Shown piece by piece: positions 16,868 through 24,934 of a stretch of DNA of 64,000 nt (its first letter is position 1; each line of letters opens with the position of its first letter). Position numbers and translations under genes: made by a program. Origin of the DNA: Gluconobacter frateurii (GTDB taxonomy: Bacteria; Pseudomonadota; Alphaproteobacteria; Acetobacterales; Acetobacteraceae); assembly GCF_002723955.1 (NCBI RefSeq), contig NZ_BEWN01000003.1, forward strand, positions 124,001 through 188,000, given 5' to 3'. Under the pieces are notes generated by a model. The model saw only the letters and a list, made by a program, of their open reading frames with translations. It did no database searches and was not told the origin of the DNA.

Positions 16868-18049
16868 TCAGGCTACGACGCGATGCTGCCTGACCTGAAA
16901 AATGGTCAGGCAGCCCATGCTCAGGGCGCAGAATGCAAACAGGGCGTAGCTGGTCCAGAGCGTGGTGGAAAAGTAAAGATAAGGCATCAGGACGGCCGAA
17001 ACAGAAATGAACTGCCCGACTGTGCCTGCGACTGCGCCACGGGTTTTCCGGTCTGTCGCAACGACGGGTAGCAGGGACATCCCTGCTCCACTCAGGCCGC
17101 TATAGGCGAAAGTCCAGAGGAACAGTCCGAGGGAGGCCACAACCATCGTGCTGCCGGGGAAAAGTAGCATCCATTGCGCGGCCATGCCGATCGCCGCCAT
17201 GACGCAGAACATGACGCGGGAGCGACGTTCCGTGCCTACACAAAGACTGACGATCAGACCCCCAGCCATCATCACGACGATTTTCATGATTGCCACTTCA
17301 GCAGCAGACGCTGCCAGACTGACATGATGCACACGTGCCAGATAGGATGGCGCAATCAGGCTTGTCCCATATGCAATCCCATTTGGGAGCGTGACTGAAA
17401 GGCCAAGTGCAGTTACCAGCCAAGGCGAAAGTTTTTTAACAGGGCCAGAAGTCATTTCCGCTGTTAAGGGCTCTTTCAGTCTGGCCAGGGTCAAAATGCC
17501 GACGGCGAGAATGACCAGCATCAGTGCCATATGGGACAGGCAGGCTGCCTGCCACCGGCTGCCTGCAAGGAACGGAATGGCGAGGAGCAATCCCGCAGAA
17601 TATCCCGCGGGAGCGAAGGTGGACCAGAACGCCAGGGCACGGGATCGGTTTTTCTCCGGCAAATACCGCATAAACAGAACAGGAGAGCCCGCAGTCGCAA
17701 AGGCAAACCCGCATCCGCAAAACATCAGACCAGTCCGAAGGCTCCACAATGTAGTGGTGGACAGCAGAAGAGTGTCACCGACCAACGTCAGTCCAATAGA
17801 AATCGGGAAAGCCTTTTTTACCCCGATGCGATCAACGATCATGCCGAAAAGAAACGACGTGAACGCTGCTGGAACGGAGAAGAATGACAGGCTCGTTCCG
17901 ACTGGCCCTGGCGAGACGTGCCTTGCTTCCGCAATGGCGCTGATGAACGGAACCACCAGCCCCACGACAGCCATGGATACGGCCGAGTAGACATAAATTA
18001 TCAGAATGAGAAAAAGGTGATAGCCTGATCTGTCATCCGTGGTCTGCAT
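16868..18049 (-). CDS. Major facilitator superfamily transporter
   Basis: 393 residues with about twelve hydrophobic segments and the MFS loop signature FGMIVDRIGVKKAFP between helices 2 and 3. It resembles MFS permeases of organic anions or drugs; substrate cannot be read from sequence. Its stop is 12 bp from that of the oxygenase gene (convergent). Upstream, 58 bp with a weak hairpin separate it from the lipase gene, so it may be the last gene of the minus-strand unit beginning at 21746. It could import or export an intermediate of the catabolic cluster. Confidence 0.87.
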   Translation of the reverse strand: MQTTDDRSGYHLFLILIIYVYSAVSMAVVGLVVPFISAIAEARHVSPGPVGTSLSFFSVPAAFTSFLFGMIVDRIGVKKAFPISIGLTLVGDTLLLSTTTLWSLRTGLMFCGCGFAFATAGSPVLFMRYLPEKNRSRALAFWSTFAPAGYSAGLLLAIPFLAGSRWQAACLSHMALMLVILAVGILTLARLKEPLTAEMTSGPVKKLSPWLVTALGLSVTLPNGIAYGTSLIAPSYLARVHHVSLAASAAEVAIMKIVVMMAGGLIVSLCVGTERRSRVMFCVMAAIGMAAQWMLLFPGSTMVVASLGLFLWTFAYSGLSGAGMSLLPVVATDRKTRGAVAGTVGQFISVSAVLMPYLYFSTTLWTSYALFAFCALSMGCLTIFQVRQHRVVA

Positions 18050-18068
18050 GGTCTCGTATCCTAGAAAG

Positions 18069-18088
18069 AGCCGGCCACCGGCCTGGCT
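18069..18088 (-). terminator. Weak hairpin after the lipase gene
   Basis: AGCCGGCC and GGCCTGGCT form a GC-rich stem with one bulge around ACC; on the minus strand it is followed by CTCTTTCT. It lies 20 bp past the lipase stop and ahead of the MFS gene, so it may partly terminate the 21746-18108 transcript. Confidence 0.4.
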
Positions 18089-18107
18089 ACAGGGCGTTTT
18101 CAGGCTC

Positions 18108-19418
18108 TCAATTGTTCCATGGAATGTTTGGTAATGGCTTTTCGATAGGTCCGGGAACCGTTACGGCGGAGCAGTTTTGTGGAGGCTTTCGCCCAGCCAG
18201 AAGGCTCTTCACAAAGGGAACAGAATCCTTCAGCGAGACATTGACCGCGCCATTATGCGTTACGCCCGGATAACGCTTCCACAGAACATGCGTCCCGGCG
18301 TCGCACATCGCTGCCACAGCATTGTACTGACCATTCACACCCGCCTCGCCGTCCGCCAATCCGGTGCCAGCAAAGACAGGAAAATTGATCCGGGCGTCAG
18401 GGATGGTGAACGCGGTGTCATGTCCGGTCTCAAAAGCGGGTAGCTTGTCATTGAACAAGACATCGCTTTGCACCTTCATCTCGTCGGCTTTGTCGAAAAG
18501 AGTGTGCAGACAGGCATGCCGTGCAATTTCAGACATCTTGCGACCAGCATCGGTCATGACGGTTTGGCTATCCGTCTCCGGATGCAAAGACTGATCCGAC
18601 CCCTCCACCCGGAGCATGGCAAAAGCAGAGTCCATCTTCGTCGCGTCGGTGTAGACTTCCGGGATGGGAGAGTGTTTGGCCGTCGGCGAAGGCGTAAAGC
18701 CTGTGACGAGACCGGTCGCGACGACACCATGGATTTTCAGGTCTGGAGCGTAAGAAGGAGCCAGCCAAGCCGTGCCCAATGCTGCACCGGAACCCTGAGA
18801 CTGGCCAACCAGAACAATCCAGTTCCTGATCTGTCCCGGAAACCCGCTTAAAGATGCGCGCAGACCATCCAGAACGCTGTACCCTTCCGGTCGATACAGA
18901 AGATAAGGATGTGGCCCTGAAGTGCCCAGGCCCTGATAGTCGCTGGCGACCACGGCAAAACCTTCAGAAAGCCAGCGAGACAGATAGGCCTTGTCACGGC
19001 TGGAATATCCCCGCCAGGACGGGGCGCAGACGTCAGCAACGCCTGTGGTTCCATGCTCCCAGGCGACAACGGGCCACCCGTGTGTGGGCATCTTGCCTTG
19101 TGGCAGTAGAATTTGTCCGGAAACTGCAACCGGGGCACCCTTCCCCAGACCATTCGTCGAGGAATAGAGGATCCTGATTCCGCGACTGGTGCCTTTGGGG
19201 AGTTTTGTCAGATCCATATCTTCCTGTTGGATCAACTGGCCCGGCATCGACGGAATGGCTGTCTGGGGACGATAAAACGCGCTGACGCCGCCGTCTCCGT
19301 AGAGATCACTGCTACGTTGTGCGTCATGAGACACAGGGGCCTTGTTTCCCGTCTCCGAACATCCTCCTAATATGAGGAGTGCTGCCATGGATGTGAGAAC
19401 GAAAGGTCTATGCATCAT
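18108..19418 (-). CDS. Lipoprotein, secretory-lipase-like alpha/beta hydrolase
   Basis: 436 residues. A lipoprotein signal ends at LGGC near residue 19, so the protein is probably anchored in the envelope. The hydrolase domain has WEHGTTGVADVCAPS, the nucleophile elbow GQSQGSG (Ser near residue 205) and a late GVTHNGAVN segment containing the probable catalytic His; this matches the LIP (PF03583) secretory lipase family. The overlap of 4 bp with the metF-like gene places it in an operon with folate enzymes, which suggests it removes an acyl or ester group from the compound the cluster degrades rather than acting as a general fat-degrading lipase. Confidence 0.83.
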   Translation of the reverse strand: MMHRPFVLTSMAALLILGGCSETGNKAPVSHDAQRSSDLYGDGGVSAFYRPQTAIPSMPGQLIQQEDMDLTKLPKGTSRGIRILYSSTNGLGKGAPVAVSGQILLPQGKMPTHGWPVVAWEHGTTGVADVCAPSWRGYSSRDKAYLSRWLSEGFAVVASDYQGLGTSGPHPYLLYRPEGYSVLDGLRASLSGFPGQIRNWIVLVGQSQGSGAALGTAWLAPSYAPDLKIHGVVATGLVTGFTPSPTAKHSPIPEVYTDATKMDSAFAMLRVEGSDQSLHPETDSQTVMTDAGRKMSEIARHACLHTLFDKADEMKVQSDVLFNDKLPAFETGHDTAFTIPDARINFPVFAGTGLADGEAGVNGQYNAVAAMCDAGTHVLWKRYPGVTHNGAVNVSLKDSVPFVKSLLAGRKPPQNCSAVTVPGPIEKPLPNIPWNN

Positions 19419-20287
19419 GACGGTTCTCCAGTGCCTGAACAGGACAGGTTACGGCGCCATTCGAGCGTCCGGGCGATGGCTCCAAACGGATAAAAGTGCA
19501 ATCCGTGGAAGAGTGTATCCGGCGTTTCAGCAATGGAGCCGGCGATCGCATCCACCAGATCTTTCGGATTGCACGGGGTGAACCAGCGATGCAGTTTCCA
19601 GCGTTGTTTCTGCATGAATCGCAGGGATTGTCCGACACCGCAGGCCAAACCGTAACGAACCAGCGTCTTGGGTGTCGTCAGGCCATACACGCCGAGATTG
19701 ATTGGCAATCTTATTCCAGCAGTTCGTAGGCGCTTTTCCCAATCCAGAACCGGCGTTGCATCAAAGCAGAACTGCGTGACAATCTGCATGTTCAGACCCT
19801 GCGCCCGGGCCAGTTCCTGTTTCCGGAGCAGATACTGTTCCAGTTGCTTCTCCGAGGCCTGTGGGTGCCCCTCTGGATGGCCTGCCACATAGACCGTTCT
19901 AATCCCGGCCTGGGCAGGAATTTCCGTTTCCAGAACCTGAACGGTGTCTGTGAAAATCCCGGCCGGTTTGTCTGCCCCGCCCGCGATCAGAAGCATGCGT
20001 GGAATGTCGCGTTCGATCAGTGCGGCGCAGATGTTCCTGAGATGCTCAGTGTCTCTTATCGAACGAGCTGCAACATGTGGGACCGAAAGATACCCGCAGA
20101 GTTTCAAGAGGTCACAAGCGGCGAGAACCTCGGCGAACGGTACGCCGGGCAGCCATGTCACAAAGACCCGGGAGCCGCGGTCAAGGTCCGGCAAAACCCC
20201 TGAGAGTTCAAGAATACGGGACGGCAAAAGCTCGATCGAGCTTTCTGTCATCAGATCTGCACGAACCTGTCCGATCGACCTGATCAT
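19415..20287 (-). CDS. Methylenetetrahydrofolate reductase-like flavoprotein (divergent MetF)
   Basis: 290 residues, normal for bacterial MetF. Recognisable family features are SIELLPSR (counterpart of the FEFFPP motif, catalytic Glu kept), GGADKPAG (counterpart of the RGDLPPG loop; the Asp is kept but the Arg is replaced), and VTQFCFDATPVL with LPINLGVYGL. The family interconverts 5-methyl- and 5,10-methylene-tetrahydrofolate with FAD. It overlaps folD1 upstream and the lipase downstream by 4 bp each. Together with two FolD-like genes it suggests catabolic handling of a methyl or methylene unit on tetrahydrofolate, running toward oxidation, rather than methionine synthesis. That direction is inference. 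Confidence 0.85.
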   Translation of the reverse strand: MIRSIGQVRADLMTESSIELLPSRILELSGVLPDLDRGSRVFVTWLPGVPFAEVLAACDLLKLCGYLSVPHVAARSIRDTEHLRNICAALIERDIPRMLLIAGGADKPAGIFTDTVQVLETEIPAQAGIRTVYVAGHPEGHPQASEKQLEQYLLRKQELARAQGLNMQIVTQFCFDATPVLDWEKRLRTAGIRLPINLGVYGLTTPKTLVRYGLACGVGQSLRFMQKQRWKLHRWFTPCNPKDLVDAIAGSIAETPDTLFHGLHFYPFGAIARTLEWRRNLSCSGTGEPS

Positions 20288-21138
20288 GTGGCGGCCTTCT
20301 TTTCAGCAAGATCCAGAACGGTTTTCAGAAGCATCATACGGGTCATGACGCCAAAGCTTCGGTCAGGGGGTGTCATCCATCCTGCAACTTCGGCAACATC
20401 CGGATGAACATCTCCACGGAGCGTGCCCTCCGGCCAGCTCATGCCGACATCAATCACAATAGCTCCTGCCCCGACCATATCCGGTGTAACCAGATGAGCG
20501 GAGCCGGCGGCCGCAATGATGATATCGGAATTTTTCAGGATATTCCCCAGGTTTTTACTTTTACGGTGCAAGATCGTAACGGTTGTATTGCGCGACTGTC
20601 CAGAGAGCAAGAGGCTGGCGGGAAGACCAACAAGCGTGCCTCTTCCAAGAATGGCAACACGCGCTCCGTCAAGTGCAAGACCTGTCTCTGAGAGCAGAGC
20701 ATCAATGCCTCTCACTGTGCAAGGAATGACGGATGGCTCAGAGGCGGTCAGGGACAACAGATTGACGGGATGAAGCCCGTCAACGTCTTTATGGGGGCTG
20801 ATGGCCTGAATGACCGCGTCTTCATCCAGATGAGATGGCAGAGGGAGCTGCACCAGAATACCACTAACAGTGTTATCTGCATCTAGCATCTGGACCTGCG
20901 TCAAAAGCTCGGATTGCGTGACAGACTGTGGAAGAACCACCTTCTGCACGTCGATTCCAACCTTCTTACAGTCTTCGATCTTGCGAGTAACATAGGTTGC
21001 GCTCTGGGGATCGTCCCCCACTTCAACAAGAGCAAGACAAGGGACGATACCGTGCGCCCGGAGTGCCACTGCCCTGTGACGACTGTCTTCCAGGAGCCGC
21101 AGCCCCGTAGCCTCCAGATCAAAGAAACGAGCAGTCAC
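20284..21138 (-). CDS. FolD-like methylenetetrahydrofolate dehydrogenase/cyclohydrolase, paralogue 1
   Basis: 284 residues from a GTG preceded by GGAGGA at 6-nt spacing. FolD features: SATYVTRKIEDCKKVGI with Tyr49 and the cyclohydrolase Lys53, GILVQLPLP with Gln97, HKDVDGLHPVN, PCTVRGIDALL, the nucleotide loop LGRGTLVGLP and IDVGMSW. The C-terminal PGGVGPMT loop, nearly invariant in FolD, is replaced by PPDRSFGVMT near residue 257, so folate or cofactor binding may differ. It is co-transcribed with metF-like and lipase genes and lies in the same region as a second, differently altered FolD (22661-23539). A housekeeping folD probably exists elsewhere in the genome. Confidence 0.87.
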   Translation of the reverse strand: MTARFFDLEATGLRLLEDSRHRAVALRAHGIVPCLALVEVGDDPQSATYVTRKIEDCKKVGIDVQKVVLPQSVTQSELLTQVQMLDADNTVSGILVQLPLPSHLDEDAVIQAISPHKDVDGLHPVNLLSLTASEPSVIPCTVRGIDALLSETGLALDGARVAILGRGTLVGLPASLLLSGQSRNTTVTILHRKSKNLGNILKNSDIIIAAAGSAHLVTPDMVGAGAIVIDVGMSWPEGTLRGDVHPDVAEVAGWMTPPDRSFGVMTRMMLLKTVLDLAEKKAAT

Positions 21139-21164
21139 TGCATGTCCTCCTGCAAATAGCCGGT

Positions 21165-21746
21165 TCAGATGGCTTTCAACTTGCGGATCACTTTTTTCAT
21201 GAAGCTCCGACGCGCATCCAGTGTCGTGTTGTTCATGTTGTAAAGTCCCAGATAATCCACGCTAACACGACGGTTCATCACGGCGCGCAGAAAGCGGGTT
21301 CCGTTCTTCCGTGGCGGATCTCCCAGAACAAAGGCCCTGTGGCGGGGGCATCCATATGTCGTGACGGTCATGACTTTCTTGATGTTCGTGAAGCCAGGTG
21401 AGAGTTTGCCGTCAATCAGCTTGAAGGACACATCCGGCAGGAACACGCGATCAAAATAGCCCTTCATGATCGCGGGCCAGCCAAAGTTCCAGACTGGATG
21501 ACACAGAACCAGCGCATCCGTGCTTTGCAGGCGCTTCACATAATCGGCCACGCGATGCTGATTGATCGTGACGTCATGATATTCGATGCGATCCTGCGGG
21601 CTGAGCACAGGGTCGAAATTGTCCCGATACAGGTCCAGGCTATCGACTTCGTGCCCTTCCGCTTCCAGTGTCTGGGTCACCAGTCTGAACAGGGCAGCGT
21701 TGAAGCTGTCTTCCAGAGGATGGGCAAAAATGACGTGAACTTTCAC
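21165..21746 (-). CDS. NAD(P)H:quinone oxidoreductase/flavodoxin-fold protein (YwrO/KefF-like)
   Basis: 193 residues from a GTG at 21746 with AGGAAG 6 nt upstream; this start gives the canonical KVHVIFAHPLEDSFNAALF N-terminus, whereas the longest frame adds 19 unlikely residues. Further family features are LCHPVWNFGWPAIMKGYFDRVF and TVTTYGCPR. Members bind FMN or FAD and reduce quinones or related acceptors with NAD(P)H. It is the first gene of the minus-strand unit that continues with folD1, metF-like and lipase, and diverges from iclR. It may recycle reducing equivalents or reduce a ring in the degraded compound. Confidence 0.85.
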   Translation of the reverse strand: MKVHVIFAHPLEDSFNAALFRLVTQTLEAEGHEVDSLDLYRDNFDPVLSPQDRIEYHDVTINQHRVADYVKRLQSTDALVLCHPVWNFGWPAIMKGYFDRVFLPDVSFKLIDGKLSPGFTNIKKVMTVTTYGCPRHRAFVLGDPPRKNGTRFLRAVMNRRVSVDYLGLYNMNNTTLDARRSFMKKVIRKLKAI

Positions 21747-21786
21747 AAGGCACTTCCTGATCAGGGACTTTAGTCTGGAACATTTG

Positions 21787-21801
21787 GTTCGATATTCGAA
21801 C
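21787..21801. promoter_or_regulatory. Candidate IclR operator
   Basis: GTTCGATATTCGAAC is a perfect inverted repeat (GTTCGA-TAT-TCGAAC), and a further GTTCGA half-site follows at 21806-21811. It lies in the 150-bp divergent region between the oxidoreductase gene (minus) and the iclR gene (plus). The shape and sequence resemble known IclR-family sites such as those of PcaR/PcaU, so autoregulation and control of the divergent operon are likely. Confidence 0.7.
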
Positions 21802-21896
21802 ACTTGTTCGATTTATTTATTTTAGGCATAATCGTTTTCAGCCTGCAATGACATTCGCAACATCATGCATGGTTTTCTGCCAAGGACCGTCTTCCC

Positions 21897-22652
21897 ATGG
21901 ATCAGCCCCTACCCATTCCTGAAACGGAAATTTCCCTGACTTTCGCCAAAGGCCTTGAAGTTCTGAGGGCATTTGATGGCGGTCAGACGGACATGACTGT
22001 TGCCGATATTGCCCGGCAAGTCGGGCACACGCGGGCAGCAACGAGGCGTCTGGTTCGCACGCTCGAATCTCTCGGTTATGTCAAAGGAGTAGAGCAGCGA
22101 TATCGTTTGACGGCGCGGGCTTTGAAGCTCGGTCTTGGATTTCTGCAAAGCCGTTCAATCGGGCACCTCGTCGGTCCGGTCCTGCGGGCAGAATCTCTCG
22201 CACTTGGTGAATCGATCTCTCTCGCACTTCTTGATGCGATGGAGGCGATCTACGTGTTTCATAATCCCGCAGATAAAGTCGCAGAAATGGCAGGCCATAC
22301 CATTGGCAGTAGCATGTCCTTGGCAACGACGGCGACGGGTCAGGCAATATGTGCCTTTCTGCCCTCAGCGGTGCAGGAACAGGTTTTCAGGACCTCCAAA
22401 CTTTCCGAAACAGAGCATGACGAACTGACGCGTCACCTGACGAAAATTACAGCGCAGGGCTTTGCTCTCAAGGATATATCGCCGCAGAGCGATCTGCGGG
22501 CTCTGGGTGTGCCCGCATTCAATCTTGATGGAGAGGTTGCTGGCGCGCTCAGCATTGTCTTCCCAGCCAGCCGCTACGACGATGCACAGATCCGGCATTC
22601 TCTCGTTCCTCACCTTCAGCGATGCGCGACGTATCTCGTCAGCGCCCTGTGA
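21897..22652 (+). CDS. IclR family transcriptional regulator
   Basis: 251 residues. The N-terminal winged helix (LTFAKGLEVLRAFDGG, then TVADIARQVGHTRAATRRLVRTLESLGYV) is followed by the IclR effector domain (SISLALLDAMEAIYVFH, MSLATTATGQAICAFLP, and GVPAFNLDGEVAGALSIVFP). It resembles the PcaU/PobR branch, whose members sense aromatic or similar catabolites. It is 8 bp upstream of folD2 on the same strand and diverges from the folD1 operon. It is the only regulator in the 13-33 kb cluster, which makes it the candidate controller of the whole region. Confidence 0.93.
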   Translation: MDQPLPIPETEISLTFAKGLEVLRAFDGGQTDMTVADIARQVGHTRAATRRLVRTLESLGYVKGVEQRYRLTARALKLGLGFLQSRSIGHLVGPVLRAESLALGESISLALLDAMEAIYVFHNPADKVAEMAGHTIGSSMSLATTATGQAICAFLPSAVQEQVFRTSKLSETEHDELTRHLTKITAQGFALKDISPQSDLRALGVPAFNLDGEVAGALSIVFPASRYDDAQIRHSLVPHLQRCATYLVSAL

Positions 22653-22660
22653 GACCGCAT

Positions 22661-23539
22661 ATGACAACCATTCTGCATACGTCTGACCTGGCTGAACACT
22701 ATCTGGGAATGCTCAAAGCCCAGATCGGCAGTTATCCAGGCACAAAACCTGCTCTTGCAGTGATCACGGGGTCTTCAGAGGCCGGCCCACAGGCTTATAT
22801 CCGGCGCATTGCGGCGTTAGGAGAGCTTGGGGGTATCACTATTCAAACTGTTGACGCTACCGGACAGGATGAGAATGCCTTCTGTCAAACGGTTCGTGAA
22901 CTTGGCGTAAATCCGCAGATAGACGGCATTCTGGTGCTCTTTCCTCTGCCCGAAGGGATCTCACGCGATGCGGTTCTCGCTGCGATACCCGCCGAAAAGG
23001 ATGTGGATTGTCTTCACCCGCTTAATCTGGGGAAAGCGACGGCTGGAACTCCCGGATTTCAGCCCTGCACTGCCACCGGAGCGCTGATGGCGGCAGAATA
23101 TCTTGCAGGAGACCTTCGCGGAAAGAACTGCGTGATTATCGGAAGTTCAGCAGTCGTCGGACGCCCCTTGGCAATGTGTTTGCTGGATCGGGGTGCGACA
23201 GTTTCCGTGGTTCATATTGATACGCAGGATATCACGTCTCATTGCCGCAACGCTGATGTGCTGTTCTCGGCCGTTGGGAAGGCCAGACTTGTAAACAGTG
23301 CGTGGATCAAGCCGGGAGCTATCCTGATTGATATCGGGATCAGTTATTGCCCGGCAGAGGGACGCGTTGTGGGGGATGTAGATCTTGAGACCGTCGATCA
23401 CATCGCATCGGCCGTTACAGCGGTTCCAGACGGTGTCGGTCCGCTCACGACGTGCACCCTGCTGGCTAACACAGCCAAGAGCGCCTTTGACCGTATGGGG
23501 TTGAGCTTCACCTTCCCGACCTTGCCTCGTCAGGTATGA
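22661..23539 (+). CDS. FolD-like protein, paralogue 2, lacking the catalytic Lys and Gln
   Basis: 292 residues from the ATG at 22661; the longer frame from 22622 would overlap iclR. The FolD fold is clear: KDVDCLHPLN, PCTATGALMAA, IGSSAVVGRPLAMCLL, LIDIGISY and VPDGVGPLT. However, the cyclohydrolase motif is AYIRRIAALGE: Tyr46 is present but the position of the essential Lys (Tyr+4) is Ile50, and the Gln of VQLPLP is Leu93 (GILVLFPLP). Such a protein should lack cyclohydrolase activity and may be a dehydrogenase only, or act on another substrate. Paralogue 1 keeps these residues but lacks the C-terminal loop that this copy retains. Confidence 0.87.
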   Translation: MTTILHTSDLAEHYLGMLKAQIGSYPGTKPALAVITGSSEAGPQAYIRRIAALGELGGITIQTVDATGQDENAFCQTVRELGVNPQIDGILVLFPLPEGISRDAVLAAIPAEKDVDCLHPLNLGKATAGTPGFQPCTATGALMAAEYLAGDLRGKNCVIIGSSAVVGRPLAMCLLDRGATVSVVHIDTQDITSHCRNADVLFSAVGKARLVNSAWIKPGAILIDIGISYCPAEGRVVGDVDLETVDHIASAVTAVPDGVGPLTTCTLLANTAKSAFDRMGLSFTFPTLPRQV

Positions 23540-23543
23540 AAAA

Positions 23544-23568
23544 AGCCGGGAAGATGATTTTCCCGGCT
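23544..23568. terminator. Bidirectional intrinsic terminator
   Basis: AGCCGGGAA/TTCCCGGCT form a perfect 9-bp stem around a 7-nt loop. A run of A residues on its left becomes a T-tract for minus-strand transcripts. It lies between the convergent folD2 and FAD oxidase genes and serves both, best the latter. Confidence 0.85.
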
Positions 23569-23575
23569 CTCTGTC

Positions 23576-24934
23576 TCAGTCCTGAGGCTCCAGCGTTTTG
23601 GCGCTGAGCATCTTGCCCGGATTGAGCAGAAGCAGCGGATCATAACGCTTCTTGATGGCAGCCAGATCCGGCGATGCCACTCGATGCATGCCGCCCTCCT
23701 CGATCGTCACAACATGAGGGTTGGCGATGTTCACGCCACGCTTTTCATGCTCTGCAATGATGTGATTGAGGCGGTCTTCATCCGTAAAGCGAATGACCGG
23801 AAGAGCCGCACAACTGACGTGACCACCCATCGGGAAAAATTCCAGATGCATCATCAGTTCATCAGGGAAAAGTGCCCGGATTTCCGCAACCTTGTCGAGT
23901 GTGCCGTCTGCCGGATAGCCGCACTGGAGATAGGTATATCCACGGTCCTTCTTCAACACCTGAAGTGTCGTGTGATTCCATGTCAGTTCATATAGCGGCG
24001 TTGCGCCGGACGTATTTTCCATGTCCCGCGTGTTGGCTTCGTAACAAAGCTGGCCGCCTGCCTTGGTTGCCAGAAGCTTGACTGTCTCTATTCCTGCCGG
24101 AGCAATCATGAGAATCACGAGGGAAGCTCCCTCTGGGACGTGCTCGCGCACAGAGGCAAAAAACGGCGGTAGGTCGCCATCCACAACAGAGACGAGCTTC
24201 TTCTGAATGCCGCTCTGCAAGGCGATGTCTCTTGCGAACACAGCGGCTTCCTCGAATGAACCGAACGAAACGGCCATATCCTGCCAGTTCACGGCAGGTT
24301 CCACACCGATTTCGAGCTCGGTAATCAGCCCGGTCGTTCCGTAAGTATGCAGAACGCTTCGGGCATCCTCGCCCCGGAGCTCTACAACTTCCGGCTCTTT
24401 ACCAAGTGTCATGAGGCGCAGGGCCAGAACGTTTCCAGGCGATGACAGACCGCCCCATCGAACTGACCCGATGCCGCCGGAACCACCCGCAATGAAGCCA
24501 CCAATCGTGGCTGTCCGCTTGGTGGACGGATACATTCGGACTTCCCAGCCCTGCTCCTGCAAAGCCCGATCCAGATCCAGCATATTCATGCCGGCCTGTA
24601 CGCGTGCAACGCCGTCCTTGACCCAGAGCAGCTTGTTCAGCTCCGTCATTTCAATGACAGCCCCGCCCTCCATCGGCACAGCCTGACCATAATTGCCGGT
24701 GCCGCCTCCACGTGGGGTCAAGCGTGTCTTCGTTTCGCGTGCCGCAGAGGCAATCTTGAGAAGATCCTCTTCATTGCGCGGCATCACGATACAATCGGCA
24801 AAACAGCTATCGAGCTGGCGCTTCAGAACCGGGCTATACCAGTAGAAATCGCGGCTTTTACGCTTTACGAGTGCTGGAACCGTCTGAACAGGAACGTCAT
24901 CGAGTAGCGAGAGGAAGGTATCGATACCGCTCAT
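23576..24934 (-). CDS. FAD-binding oxidoreductase of the GlcD/D-lactate dehydrogenase type
   Basis: 452 residues. The N-terminal FAD_binding_4 domain shows LTPRGGGTGNYGQAVPMEGG near residue 93 and ATIGGFIAGGSGGIGSVRWG near 145; the C-terminal domain ends in the family-typical YDPLLLLNPGKML. Relatives oxidise 2-hydroxy acids (glycolate, lactate) or amino-alcohol type substrates. It lacks an iron-sulfur partner gene nearby. The gene overlaps the upstream creatininase gene by 4 bp, so the two act in the same pathway; oxidation of a ring-opening product, for example a hydroxy acid, is a reasonable guess. Confidence 0.88.
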   Translation of the reverse strand: MSGIDTFLSLLDDVPVQTVPALVKRKSRDFYWYSPVLKRQLDSCFADCIVMPRNEEDLLKIASAARETKTRLTPRGGGTGNYGQAVPMEGGAVIEMTELNKLLWVKDGVARVQAGMNMLDLDRALQEQGWEVRMYPSTKRTATIGGFIAGGSGGIGSVRWGGLSSPGNVLALRLMTLGKEPEVVELRGEDARSVLHTYGTTGLITELEIGVEPAVNWQDMAVSFGSFEEAAVFARDIALQSGIQKKLVSVVDGDLPPFFASVREHVPEGASLVILMIAPAGIETVKLLATKAGGQLCYEANTRDMENTSGATPLYELTWNHTTLQVLKKDRGYTYLQCGYPADGTLDKVAEIRALFPDELMMHLEFFPMGGHVSCAALPVIRFTDEDRLNHIIAEHEKRGVNIANPHVVTIEEGGMHRVASPDLAAIKKRYDPLLLLNPGKMLSAKTLEPQD

